Assembly: GCA_021399435.1 (NCBI GenBank)
Contig: JAJTUP010000059.1
Span: forward strand, 62,001-126,000
DNA: 64,000 nucleotides
Source: Diaporthe sp. PMI_573
Lineage: Eukaryota; Ascomycota; Sordariomycetes; Diaporthales; Diaporthaceae
Direction: 5' to 3'
Shown: in pieces, positions 55,097-64,000 of the stretch
How positions within the stretch are numbered: the first letter of the stretch is position 1
Layout: each line of letters starts with the position of its first letter
Made by a program: the position numbers and the translations under genes
The notes under the pieces: model-generated
Told to the model about the DNA's origin: nothing
The model's database searches: none
What the model saw: the letters and a program-made list of their open reading frames with translations, nothing else

Positions 55097-55922
55097 CTAT
55101 GAGATAATAACAACAAAACTACTGAACTGTACAGAAAATTCCCTCAATACAATATCCCTATGAGATTGTCCCCTTGCCCAGGTGAAAGCTGCCTCAGCAA
55201 ACAGAACATCTCCCTCTGAGAGCAACATCCCAACATCAACACCACCTTTGCCGGAAATCAGCTTGTCCTGGACGCTTCTGGCTGTTCGTCCATCTTTGAA
55301 GGAATCTGCAATTTGTTGAAATGTCTTGCCTTGTGTACGGAGTGTAGAGGCCTTTTTGACGTCCTCCTCGGTCCATCGATGATGAGGCCTGGCAGGATTA
55401 TAGTCAAATGATTTGATTAGGTGTAGCCTTATAGAAGACCGGGGGCGATCCGGGAATCTCTACTCAGCCGTTAATATGACATAAAGTTACAGCTTAAGAA
55501 ACATGACGTACCTCTCTGATTTGGTTCACTGTGAGCTTCTTCGCAACACATTCTTCAAAGATCTTGTCATCTTCTTCTGTGAACTCTGTTCTGATCTTGA
55601 GACCAACGGCCCTTCTCTTCTCCTGGCGTCTTTCAAGTCCTTTCTTGCAGCAGGGTCGACAGCTTTTTCTGTTGCATCTGAACATTTCCAGGAGTTTGTA
55701 GCGTTTACAAACCCGACACATCTTGTAGCCCGGTGGTGCATTTGACTCCTTGCGGCCTTCGCAGATAACACCACCAAACGGGTTGCCTGGCTGGAACAGG
55801 CTGAAATCATCCTTTAGTGGGGACCCTCGTACATGGCCGAATTGACCGCCAAACGGATTCGGACACTTGACACATGTCTTTCTGGTTGCTTGGATAGCAC
55901 CTGCAATCCTTGGTGCTTCCAT
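55097..55922 (-). CDS. Cys-cluster protein with SANT/Myb-like repeats
   Basis: Two exons, 55922-55512 and 55459-55097, give 257 residues from the ATG at 55922. The N-terminal part has paired cysteines (TCVKCPNPF, GVICEGRKES, MCRVCKRYK, RCNRKSCRPCC), probably a zinc-binding module. The second half has three similar segments of about 50 residues: FTEEDDKIFEECVAKKLTV, HRWTEEDVKKASTLRTQGKT with FQQIADSFKDGRTARSVQDK, and EGDVLFAEAAFTWARGQSH. These resemble SANT/Myb helix-turn-helix repeats, implying DNA binding. The same frame stays open upstream to about 56200 and reads as protein there (GTRPYESGPVFRSLSHISDN, SWLGELVNQIVLNLLPSF), so the real protein is probably about 90 residues longer with a 5' exon I could not place. 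Confidence 0.7.
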
Positions 55923-56543
55923 TGTACAGCATCCGCGATTCAAAGCCAAAGGAGAAAGATCGGCAAGCTGTCCAAACGCAGATTCAAGTTTCTGGCGGAT
56001 ATTGCCGATAAGTTCCGAAGCTCCGTCCGTAAAAGCCCAGCTGCCAATTGAGGACTCAAAGCTTGGTAGCAGATTTAAGACAATCTGGTTGACAAGTTCT
56101 CCCAGCCAAGACGAGGGGGATTTGGATATGTCATTGTCGGAAATGTGACTTAGTGACCGAAAGACGGGTCCAGATTCATATGGTCGTGTACCATCATCGG
56201 AGAGATCTGCTTGGCATCCGAATTATTTTTTTCACCCATGTGAATCGAATGTGCCTCGGATTGGATGCCCTTGAACGGTCTCAAGGCTTGTCTCCACAGC
56301 CTTGATATGAACAGTTTGATCGAGTGTTGATCTATCAACGTGCAAAGCCTTACGACGGGGCCCCGAAATCAATATATGTGGCAGTGAATATCAGAGGGTA
56401 AGTGAATTGGGCCCGTACGCCTTAAAAAGTGGTGCCCTCTTGACCCCTTCTGCAGTTAGATTCTGGCATCTACGTTCACTTTCACTTCGAAAAGAAATAC
56501 AAAGTTCGCACCTGTTTCCAATCCCATCCGACCCTGTCACAAC
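55923..56543. other. Probable 5' extension of the SANT-like gene and intergenic DNA
   Basis: On the minus strand the frame of the SANT-like gene is open from 55923 to about 56200, ending at a possible acceptor (CCAAGCAG). Beyond that no further exon could be joined. Nothing else seen. Confidence 0.45.
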
Positions 56544-57081
56544 ATGCATGAGCCGGGCAAGCCTGGAGCCACCGAAGAGACCATCGATATGGATGGCAAG
56601 ACTGCCCAGCACTGCCAGCAAGCGATCATGACCTCCGACAACGCTGAGCACCAGACCGCCACCCTCGCCTCTCACACCACGGAAGCTACCCCATCAGAGG
56701 ACCAAAATCCCGAAACCAAGTCCCTCTTCCATTCCTACAGCTGTTTCAAACTGTTGTTCCTTACCAAGATGGCATTTCTGCAAAACATCAAGGCTCTCGG
56801 CTACGATCTGACTGAGGAGGACGTGAAGCGGGAAAAGGAATCCATGGAAGAAGCAAGAGTTCAGGCTTTAAAGACGTGGGAGCAGATCCGAGATAAAGGT
56901 TTCTCCTACGACGACCACGGCTTCGAGTATCTGCGGTCGAGCACTCAGCATTGCCACTCAGCCTGCCACCAGGGAAAAATGTAGGTACCATAGAGACTGT
57001 TTTCCTTTCCCTCTTTGATAGTTTATGTTCTCACGGGACTTTACTTTTAGGACGCAAGGTATTCCTAGCCAATGCAATTGA
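56544..57081 (+). CDS. Hypothetical small protein
   Basis: Possible two-exon gene, 56544-56980 and 57051-57081, giving 155 residues; donor GTAGGT and acceptor CTTTTAG with a pyrimidine tract are good. The N-terminal half is hydrophilic and Thr/Ala/Glu-rich. The second half has a charged helical stretch (GYDLTEEDVKREKESMEEAR, VQALKTWEQIRDKGFSYDD) that looks like protein. No signal peptide, no recognised family. It could be a lineage-specific gene or chance. Confidence 0.35.
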
Positions 57082-57967
57082 AGACTCCGTGGAGGAAGCG
57101 AATGGCGTTGGAGACCAAGTGAAGAGGCTGGCTTACGGCTTGTGGAATCGAAGCGGGAGTAAATGTTGCGACAATAAACAAACAAAATTCTATCTCACTC
57201 TGGTTTAGCGTCATGACCTGCGCTGGTACTCTTGGTCTCCAATTTCGACGTGGAATTGCGGGTTTGGTGATAATTGAACCAGTAGTTGATCAAAAACAGC
57301 CTCTGATCTCTGACTGCACCTTGGACTCAGCCCCATCCCGGCGCGTGATGGCTCTTGAGTAATTGAGGGCCCAGGCCTGGCCAGGATAGGCGCATGAGGC
57401 GGCCGGGACAGGCGCCGATGGCCCACCGGCAGAGCCGACTTCGCATATGTGGGGCCATTTCTTTATGCAATTAGACAGTCTCACTTGAGACGCGGTGCGT
57501 AAACATGATTCAACCCAAGAACGCCGACGGTGTCGGAGTGGGATGGCTGCAAGAATGCCTGCCTACCTGGATGCTGCCCGTCATCGGCGCAATGGCTGAT
57601 GCGTTGTTGTCAGGCGGATGCATCTGCAGGATTGTAGTGGGCGGAGACGCCCGACGAGTCGCCGTCTCAGCCAAGGAATTGATGAGGCAGCATCGTCGAC
57701 ATGACACTGGAAATCTGGGGAAGTGCGGGGGAGGCGAGCGGCTGTTAACAGGGCCCAGAAAAAATGACACCGCCTATCTAAGGACGTTACACAGCCGGCA
57801 GCCTCCACAGATAACGCCCCAAATCGCCCAAGGCCCAGAACTGGCACGGATACCCCCCTCGGTCGACACAACTGGCAATGTCACGCCCAGCGCGGTGATC
57901 CTCAAAGCCAAATCTGGTCTCGCGAAACCCATGAACCTCACTCGTTGTTGTACATGCTGTTGTTGTT
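57082..57967. other. Intergenic upstream of the Zn2Cys6 regulator
   Basis: Promoter side of the transcription factor. Frames crossing it (for example 57505 onward) have no motif and overlap the regulator's first exon out of frame. Confidence 0.55.
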
Positions 57968-60728
57968 ATGGAGACATCGACTGCGAAAAGGACGGCAAAA
58001 CGATCATCCAACGCGCAAGTCCCTCATTCCCCACCCGCTTTTGCGCCTCTCGTCTAACACGATATCCCTATGGCGCAGATGCTCTCGTTGCCGCAAGCAA
58101 AAGATCAAGTGCTCGGGGTTGCAGCCTTGTGAGAGTTGCAGGAAACGCAAGGTTCCCTGCAATTTTGACGACAGCGAAACCAAGGTCGTCGTGTCCAGAG
58201 CGTATATGCTCCCCCTTCCAGAATGTCAGCCTCACACGACCTTGAGCGTACTGAAAGAGGTCTTCCAGGTACCTCCTGGACCTACAGCGGAGGAGTGGAC
58301 GCCTAGACCAGCACCAACCACCCTCGCCGCCCCCGGCTGAAGGCTGTCTGCCTCCCGCACCACCCGCCGCCGAGGGCAGCGTGTCAGCCCTGCCAGTCTC
58401 GGCTCAAGGCGATGATGGCATCTTTGAAGATGGTGTGTCAGCCCCAGTCACCCTCAGCGAGCCCTCTGATCCAAAGACTAACGTCCTCCATTGGGCGATA
58501 CGCAGGCCGTTCGCAGAACCTGGACGATGCCGCCCAGGGGGGCTCATCTGAGGACCAGGCGCTGAACCAGGCGGGCATCACGAACGCACTCGCTGCTTCA
58601 CCGTCGACGTTCATGTCGACATCAGACGGAAGAACTTGTTTGTTCCTTCTCTACTCATGCTGTGTTCCCGTCCTGTCGAGTTGACTGACATTGCTTTAAT
58701 AGTCTACCTTGGCACAACATCAAACTGGTCCTTCTCCAGCAAGCTCCTGCAGATGGCCCATGAGTATCTACACCACGCCCCACTGCCACCAACCATGGTG
58801 CTCTTTGATGGCAGCGCCTACGATCTGGGGTGGGATAATAGGGATGGCTTGATGAGCACCACCTCGCCATCGGATTCGACCAAGGACCAACCGCCCCTGG
58901 CCTTGCCGAGTCTCGACCACTCTGAGTATCTCATCAGCGTGGTCAAATTCCACTGCGGTCAGATTTTTCACCTCTTCGACGACAACGACTTCCACCAGCG
59001 TCTTCATCAATTTTATGCCGAACCCGACCGCCATATCGCACGAGAAAGGGCAGGACTGTGGTACACACATTTCCTCCTTATCGTTGCCTTCGGCAAGATA
59101 TTTACTAACAAAAAGCCGCCTGGGAAACGGCCGAGTGGGGCAGAATTCTTCCTCAAGGCCATGCAGATCCTCCCGCCTCCACACATACTCCATCACGACC
59201 CAGTTGTCGCGACTGAGATGCTGTGCTGCATAGCACTCTATCTCCAGTCTGTCGACCACCGTAATGCCGCACATTTGTTTGTACGCCTTGCCCTGACAAC
59301 CACCACCCCCCCCCCTTTTTTTTTCTTGGTCACTTTAAAGCTAACATAGACCTCAGATCGGCCAAGCTATGCGTACCGCTCTTGCCTACGGCATGCACAC
59401 AGATATGCCAGTTGTCCACCTTGGAGAGTCCCACGTACAGAGGTGCCAAAAGATCTGGTGGACGGTATACATCTTAGATCGGCAAATGACAAGTCTGATG
59501 GGACTGCCGCAATCCATCCAAGACGGCGATGTCCACTGTCGGCTACCAGTATATCAAGGCTCGCCCCAACGGACAGCCTCTCTTGGGCTTCACATCAAGC
59601 TAGCCCGCCTGATTGCCGAGGTCAACAACAGTAAGACCCTTCACCCCATCACCCGCCAGCCATGTCCTCTTTTCCTGTTGCAATGCTACAACGCGACCGA
59701 CGGACTGACGTGACTGTTCCCTTGTAGCTGTCTACAGCGCAAATGGCAAACCGAACAAGAATTTTCTACTCAGTACCAAGGCGGCACTGGAGCATACAGC
59801 AATTCTCGCGAGCGAGCTCACACAGGCTCTGCCCTTGAGGCTAGACCAGTCCGTCGATGGGGTGTCTAGAATGTCGGCCTCTCTTCATCTTCTCTACCAT
59901 CAGGTACGAGAAAATTTCAGGCTCCCTCCTTGCACGTACCCACCAAGCATAGTTGACCGACATATTTGCATTCATCTAGTGTATTGTGCTCGCAACAAGG
60001 CCCCTGGTCTTCTGCTGCTTGAAAATAAGGCTTGAATCGCCGGTGGGCTCTACGCCCTCCATACCAGATCGATTTGGCACCGTGCTTCAAATGTGCATGG
60101 AAGCTGCTCAGCAAATAATTATAATTCTCGAGAGCCTGCAGGCTCAATCCCTCCTCGGTAAGCAACGGCACAGTTTGTCAGGCCAAGCTAAAATTGAAAC
60201 CTTTTGCTTACGCAATTCCCAGAAACATTTCTCTCACTGGACCTCGACCCCCTCTACGTATCTTCAACAGTTCTCCTGGTCGGAGCAGCTGTCGACAAGA
60301 ACCTACTGTTAGACCGTGACGCTTGGGTGCGGAGATCCCTCACACTGCTCGAAGACATCGAATCGAGCGGGAACCGGATTGCCAGCTGGCGCAAGTCGGA
60401 GATCCAACGACTCGACGAGATGCTGATTGACATCTCCGATAAAACCAGGGTTAAGGCCCCGAGTTCCTCGGTGGGTTCTGCTCCCGCCGAGAACCTTGGA
60501 GGTCTCTCATTCCACGGCAACGCATTTCAGTTAGAGCCGACCAGTTCTTCTCCTACCATCCCGGGCTTCATGCACTTGCCACAGCCGGGTCCATTCGATG
60601 TGCCTACTACCACCATTGGAGGTGGCGATGACCTATGGGCGGACCATATACTGGCCATCGCTAGTTCTATCCAGGACGAGGATGCGGAATGGATAGATCG
60701 TGCCATAGTGGACAATGGTATATGGTAG
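57968..60728 (+). CDS. Zn(II)2Cys6 fungal transcription factor
   Basis: Nine exons give 725 residues: 57968-58014, 58079-58201, 58269-58432, 58506-58637, 58703-59280, 59357-59630, 59728-59903, 59980-60157 and 60223-60728. The DNA-binding cluster near residues 17-42 is CSRCRKQKIKC plus CESCRKRKVPC, spacing CX2CX6CX5CX2CX6C. A linker/coiled-coil (AYLLDLQRRSGRLDQ) follows, then the fungal_trans regulatory domain (FYLGTTSNWSFSSK, FIGQAMRTALAYGMH, KIWWTVYILDRQMTSLMGLP). The first intron (58015-58078) is of GC-AG type: donor GCAAGT, branch CTAAC, acceptor CGCAG. Reading it as a GT intron breaks the frame before the zinc cluster. It is convergent with the amine oxidase gene 92 bp away. Target genes cannot be inferred. 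Confidence 0.92.
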
Positions 60729-60820
60729 GGACTAGATATTGACGGTCTATCATACCGAGGAATGAGCTATGCCCCCCAGAATAAAGCGTTCTCGGGTGTG
60801 TGACAGTAAGAACCACACGA

Positions 60821-62223
60821 TTACAGCTTGCTCTCCTTTCCAGCCCTCTTGATGTCCGCAAACTCCGCTGTCGTGCCAACCCTCCAGCTCACAGCGCTAC
60901 CCCAGTCCCCTCCTGCCTTGGGCGGCTCCTTCCACCGCCAGCGTGCGTTGGTCTGACCGCTCGGCGACGCCAGCAGCTCCATGATCCACTTACCTACAAT
61001 GGGGAACATCTTGAAACCATGACCCGAGTCGCCCGATAGGAGGACTACAGAGCTTGATGAGCCGGGCACGTAGTCGACGACGAAGTCCGAGTCGGCGGTG
61101 TCAGCGAACCAGCACAGCGACTTCTGGACGAACGGCCTGTCCGCCAGCGCAGGAATGGTCTGACGCAGCAGCTCCCGCAGCTTGGCTTCGTCCTCGACGG
61201 GCAGGAAGCCCGTGCTGGCGTCGTGCTGCGCGGGCGGCAGCGACACGCCCGTGGCGCGGTCGGTGTTGACGAAGCCGGCGCCCATGGGGCACAGCTTGAG
61301 CAGGTGGGTGACCGGGTCGGGCTCGAAGAAGAAGCCCAGGTCGCGCGCGTAGACGACGGGGATACCGCGCAGGGCCGAGCTCTCCTCGGGCGTCAGCTGG
61401 ATGTGTGCCACCGACCACGACTTGGCGTGCACGAACTGGCCCACGCCGGGGACGAGCTTCGACGCTAGGGCGCCGGCGGCCACGATGACTAGCGAGGCGG
61501 CGTGGAACCGACCGTCCTTGGTCCGCACGCCCTTGGCCCGCCTGCTGCTGCCCTCGTAAACAATCTCCTCCACGGCGCCCGCGGTGCGCCCCAGGACGAA
61601 GCGCACGCCCCGCGCCTTCGCAGCCCGGTGCACCGCCCTCAGCGCATCCGCCGAGTGCGTGTACCCGTCGAAGCGGTTCAGGTAGCCCTTCCACCCGGGC
61701 AGCGGGCCCTGGAGCTGCCACGTCGCGTCCTGGATGTCGGTCTTGGAGTCTAGCGGCACGACGAATCGGCGCAGCTCTGGGTGCCTCTCTGCGGCCCCGC
61801 GGAACCGGTTCAGCGTGTCGACTGCCTTCTGCTCCGCCTTGCCTGAGGCGCAGTGCAGGAAGCCGACCCTGTGGAAGTAGGGCGAAAAGAGCGGTGTTTT
61901 CCACGCCTCTGAGGCTTCCTTGGTTTCGAAATATGGTTAGCACAGAGGTCTGGTATTTCAGATGGGCTTGGGCGCTGTGGCTTTTGAAGCGAATGAGAAG
62001 GTAATCCACTCACCATGGTCAAATTGGTATACCAGGGGTCCTCGTATTCAACGCGCATGATCTTGTTGAGATCGTTTGCGGCCGAATATCTCGACGGTAC
62101 CTCGTCGTCCTGCTCAAGGACCGTAATATTGGAGTAGCCATTTTGAGACAGATGGAGGGCTGTTGACAGGCCGAACGCCCCCGCGCCGATGATAGCGATG
62201 TGATCTTGCTTCGAGACGCCCAT
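60821..62223 (-). CDS. Peroxisomal FAD-dependent amine/amino-acid oxidase (sarcosine/saccharopine/fructosyl-amine oxidase family)
   Basis: Two exons, 62223-62014 and 61918-60821, give 435 residues; the junction reads YTNLTM-EASEAWK. The Rossmann motif IAIIGAGAFGLSTALHL is near residue 9, with VLEQDD closing the ADP-binding fold. The family segment SAANDLNKIMRVEYEDPWYT follows, and the C-terminal FAD motif is LSGDSGHGFKMFPIVGKWIM. The protein ends SKL, a type 1 peroxisomal targeting signal, so the hydrogen peroxide made would be handled by peroxisomal catalase. Candidate substrates are sarcosine, L-pipecolate/saccharopine or fructosyl amino acids; motifs alone do not separate them. An upstream in-frame ATG exists at 62274. 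Confidence 0.9.
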
Positions 62224-62857
62224 GTTCTGCTGTTTGGGGTGGTATGTGGTCTTGATGTACTTGGATGAAGGCAATTACACAGGCACTCAAAGAATGTCAG
62301 GACTTCAACTATTAGTGCTGTGCTGGTCCTTTAAAGAGACGGTTGAAAAATGTATAAGTGAAGTCAATCGCTGAACCTTGATTGACACAAGTGAGTGATT
62401 TCACCCGAGAAGCACGCTGGATGATATTCCAATTCCCTGGCAAAGTGAATCTGTGCCGATTCGTCGTAGATAACAGCTCCATCTTGGTCGTCATTCACCA
62501 TCGTCAACAGATGACCACGGGCCACTGTCCCGTGTCCGGAGACCGGTGATGTCCATTTCCTTCTGCCCCCACCCTTGCGGTCGGATGGGGTTGGCCATTG
62601 CTAGTATCCGCCTCGGGATGGCTTCCGAAATGCGATAAAGCGGGTAAGCGTTACCGGCCCGCCACTACCCACGAGCGAGGAAATGCCCAGATCAACTCTA
62701 ATACAGAACACCACTGATAGACTTCGAGAACATCGGATATGTGATGATTCCCCGACAGTAAGCGGTACTGGCTATGGACAGTCCTCTTGGTCTCAGTCTT
62801 CTGCGGCAAGCACCAAAACGCCGCGGCTGCTTGTGAGCATTGTCTTTCACCAGCAGC
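62224..62857. other. Intergenic: shared upstream region of the amine oxidase and the membrane protein gene
   Basis: Divergent promoter region of 634 bp; no gene seen. Confidence 0.6.
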
Positions 62858-63866
62858 ATGGAACAAGATTCGAAGCACAGTCATTTGCGAGACCATGGCA
62901 AAGCCGATTTCCGTCGTCACCTGGTGGCAGACACAACAGCGGCGGCCACATCAGCAGCTATCATAGCCCCCATCATAACAGCCACGGACAGGTGAGCAAA
63001 TGTTTTCTGTGTAGCTGTCTGGTTCGGGTTGTGGAACCAGTCTGAAATATGTTTAAACATGCACTGATTCTCTCCGTAGGTCTGTGGTTGAGAGCGTATC
63101 GACATCGAGTCCATTGCTCAGGACTCTGGCAAAGAACCTGCTCTGTCCGTTCACGCACCCGCGTCGCTTCTTCGCGACCAAGCCCGTCTTTGTGGTGTGG
63201 ACCCTGTACGCAGCCACGTATCTCACGGCCAACGTGACAGAGACGGTGTCTGAGAAGTACTTCGCCATCGAGAAGGCCCTGACCGGGACCATCGTCTCCT
63301 CGGCAGTGTTCATAGTCAACACGCCCCTCGGCGTCTGGAAGGACGTCCGCTTCTCACAGATCTTCAGCACGCCCCAGCAGCCGGAGCCACAGGCGGCCAG
63401 GATCTCACGCGCTGCGGCACAGACGGGGGCGGGAAGCCACAAGGCCATCCCGCCCCAGGCCGCAAGCCCAAGAAAGATGCCCACCTCCGCCACGGCGGCG
63501 TTCCTCCTGCGGGACGTTATCACCGTCTTCGGCACCTTCGCCATCGCGCCTCAGGTGGCGGCCATTATTCCGGACTCCCTGGCGCTCACCGCGCAGGCAA
63601 AAGCGTCGTCATCCCAGCTGCTCGTCCCTGCGCTGACGCAGGTCGTGGCCACCCCCGTGCATCTCCTAGCGTTGGACATGTACAGCCGGCCCGCGCGCCA
63701 GGGGTTCGGAGAGCGCGCCCGCAAGACAACGGAGAAACTCGCCTCGACTACTGTCATGCGTGCCTTCCGCCTCGTCCCGGCTTTTGGGTTTGGGGTCATC
63801 TTCAATAACCACTTGCGCTCTTCACTTAGGACGGGCAGTTCCAAGGGAGATAGCGTGGGACAATGA
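62858..63866 (+). CDS. Conserved fungal multi-span membrane protein, possibly mitochondrial
   Basis: Two exons, 62858-62991 and 63080-63866, give 306 residues; the junction reads TATD-R-SVVESVS. Moderately hydrophobic segments recur: AAATSAAIIAPIITA, PVFVVWTLYAATYLTANVTE, SSAVFIVNTPLGVWKD, AFLLRDVITVFGTFAIAP, LLVPALTQVVATPVHLLALD and MRAFRLVPAFGFGVIFNN. The NTPLGVWKD and PALTQVVATPVHLL-type segments remind me of a conserved fungal family annotated as mitochondrial carrier-like, but the canonical PX[DE]XX[KR] carrier signatures are not evident. Function unknown. The N-terminus is His/Arg/Asp-rich with no clear cleavable presequence. Confidence 0.8.
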
Positions 63867-64000
63867 CAATCGCGCGCAGTTGAATGTTGTCTGAATTGCC
63901 TAGGAGATTCAGCAGCAGCTGATGTGGACTGTTACTGAGCTGATTGATCGGCGGTCATTGCATTTGGTTTGTGGCCATGTGTTCATAAGGCGAACGTGAA

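Noticed and set aside
58433..58505. Frameshift inside the Zn2Cys6 regulator
   Set aside because: The apparent frame changes are explained by introns with donor, branch (CTAAC) and acceptor in place; the joined protein is continuous.

Overview
The window is nuclear DNA from a filamentous ascomycete (Pezizomycotina, most likely a Sordariomycete; genus not resolved). Genes are broken by short GT-AG introns of roughly 50-100 bp. Several products have a fungal character: a multidomain sulfite reductase beta subunit, a chitin synthase, the Kei1 subunit of inositol-phosphorylceramide synthase, an EF-hand alternative NADH dehydrogenase and a Zn(II)2Cys6 regulator. Exon boundaries below were set by hand from splice motifs, reading frame and protein continuity.

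Positions 1-38.4 kb are a conserved housekeeping block: GID8 (cut by the left edge), uridine kinase URK1, an external NAD(P)H dehydrogenase, sulfite reductase beta (MET5), KEI1, ribose-5-phosphate isomerase RKI1, the Rab GTPase YPT6, ribosome-biogenesis factor NOP53, a class I/II-type chitin synthase, a soluble tandem ABC ATPase, proteasome chaperone UMP1, a prenylated ubiquitin-like protein, AP-1 beta-adaptin and EMC4. Many neighbours are divergent pairs sharing one upstream region (GID8/URK1, KEI1/RKI1, YPT6/NOP53, ABC/UMP1, AP-1 beta/EMC4).

From about 38.4 kb the character changes to secreted and accessory functions: a FAS1-domain protein, a GH5 glycoside hydrolase, a secreted Ala/Gly/Gln/Glu/Lys repeat protein, a GH71 alpha-1,3-glucanase with two C-terminal Cys-rich CBM24-like modules, a small secreted Cys-rich protein, a Cys-cluster plus SANT/Myb-like repeat protein, a Zn2Cys6 transcription factor convergent with a peroxisomal (SKL-ending) FAD amine oxidase, and a conserved multi-span membrane protein. 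Gene density is lower here; about 3.5 kb at 47.96-51.44 kb holds no supportable gene.

The most unusual stretch is a 3.16-kb AT-rich island (43116-46272) bounded by a perfect 32-bp direct repeat. It carries a decayed array of 87-bp tandem repeats that encodes a 29-residue repeated protein. In that array the glutamine closing the unit is CAG in some copies and TAG in others, as expected from C-to-T mutation such as repeat-induced point mutation (RIP). A second decayed frame and a poly-T/poly-A tract lie in the same island. It looks like an inserted and mutated element beside a secreted-protein gene.
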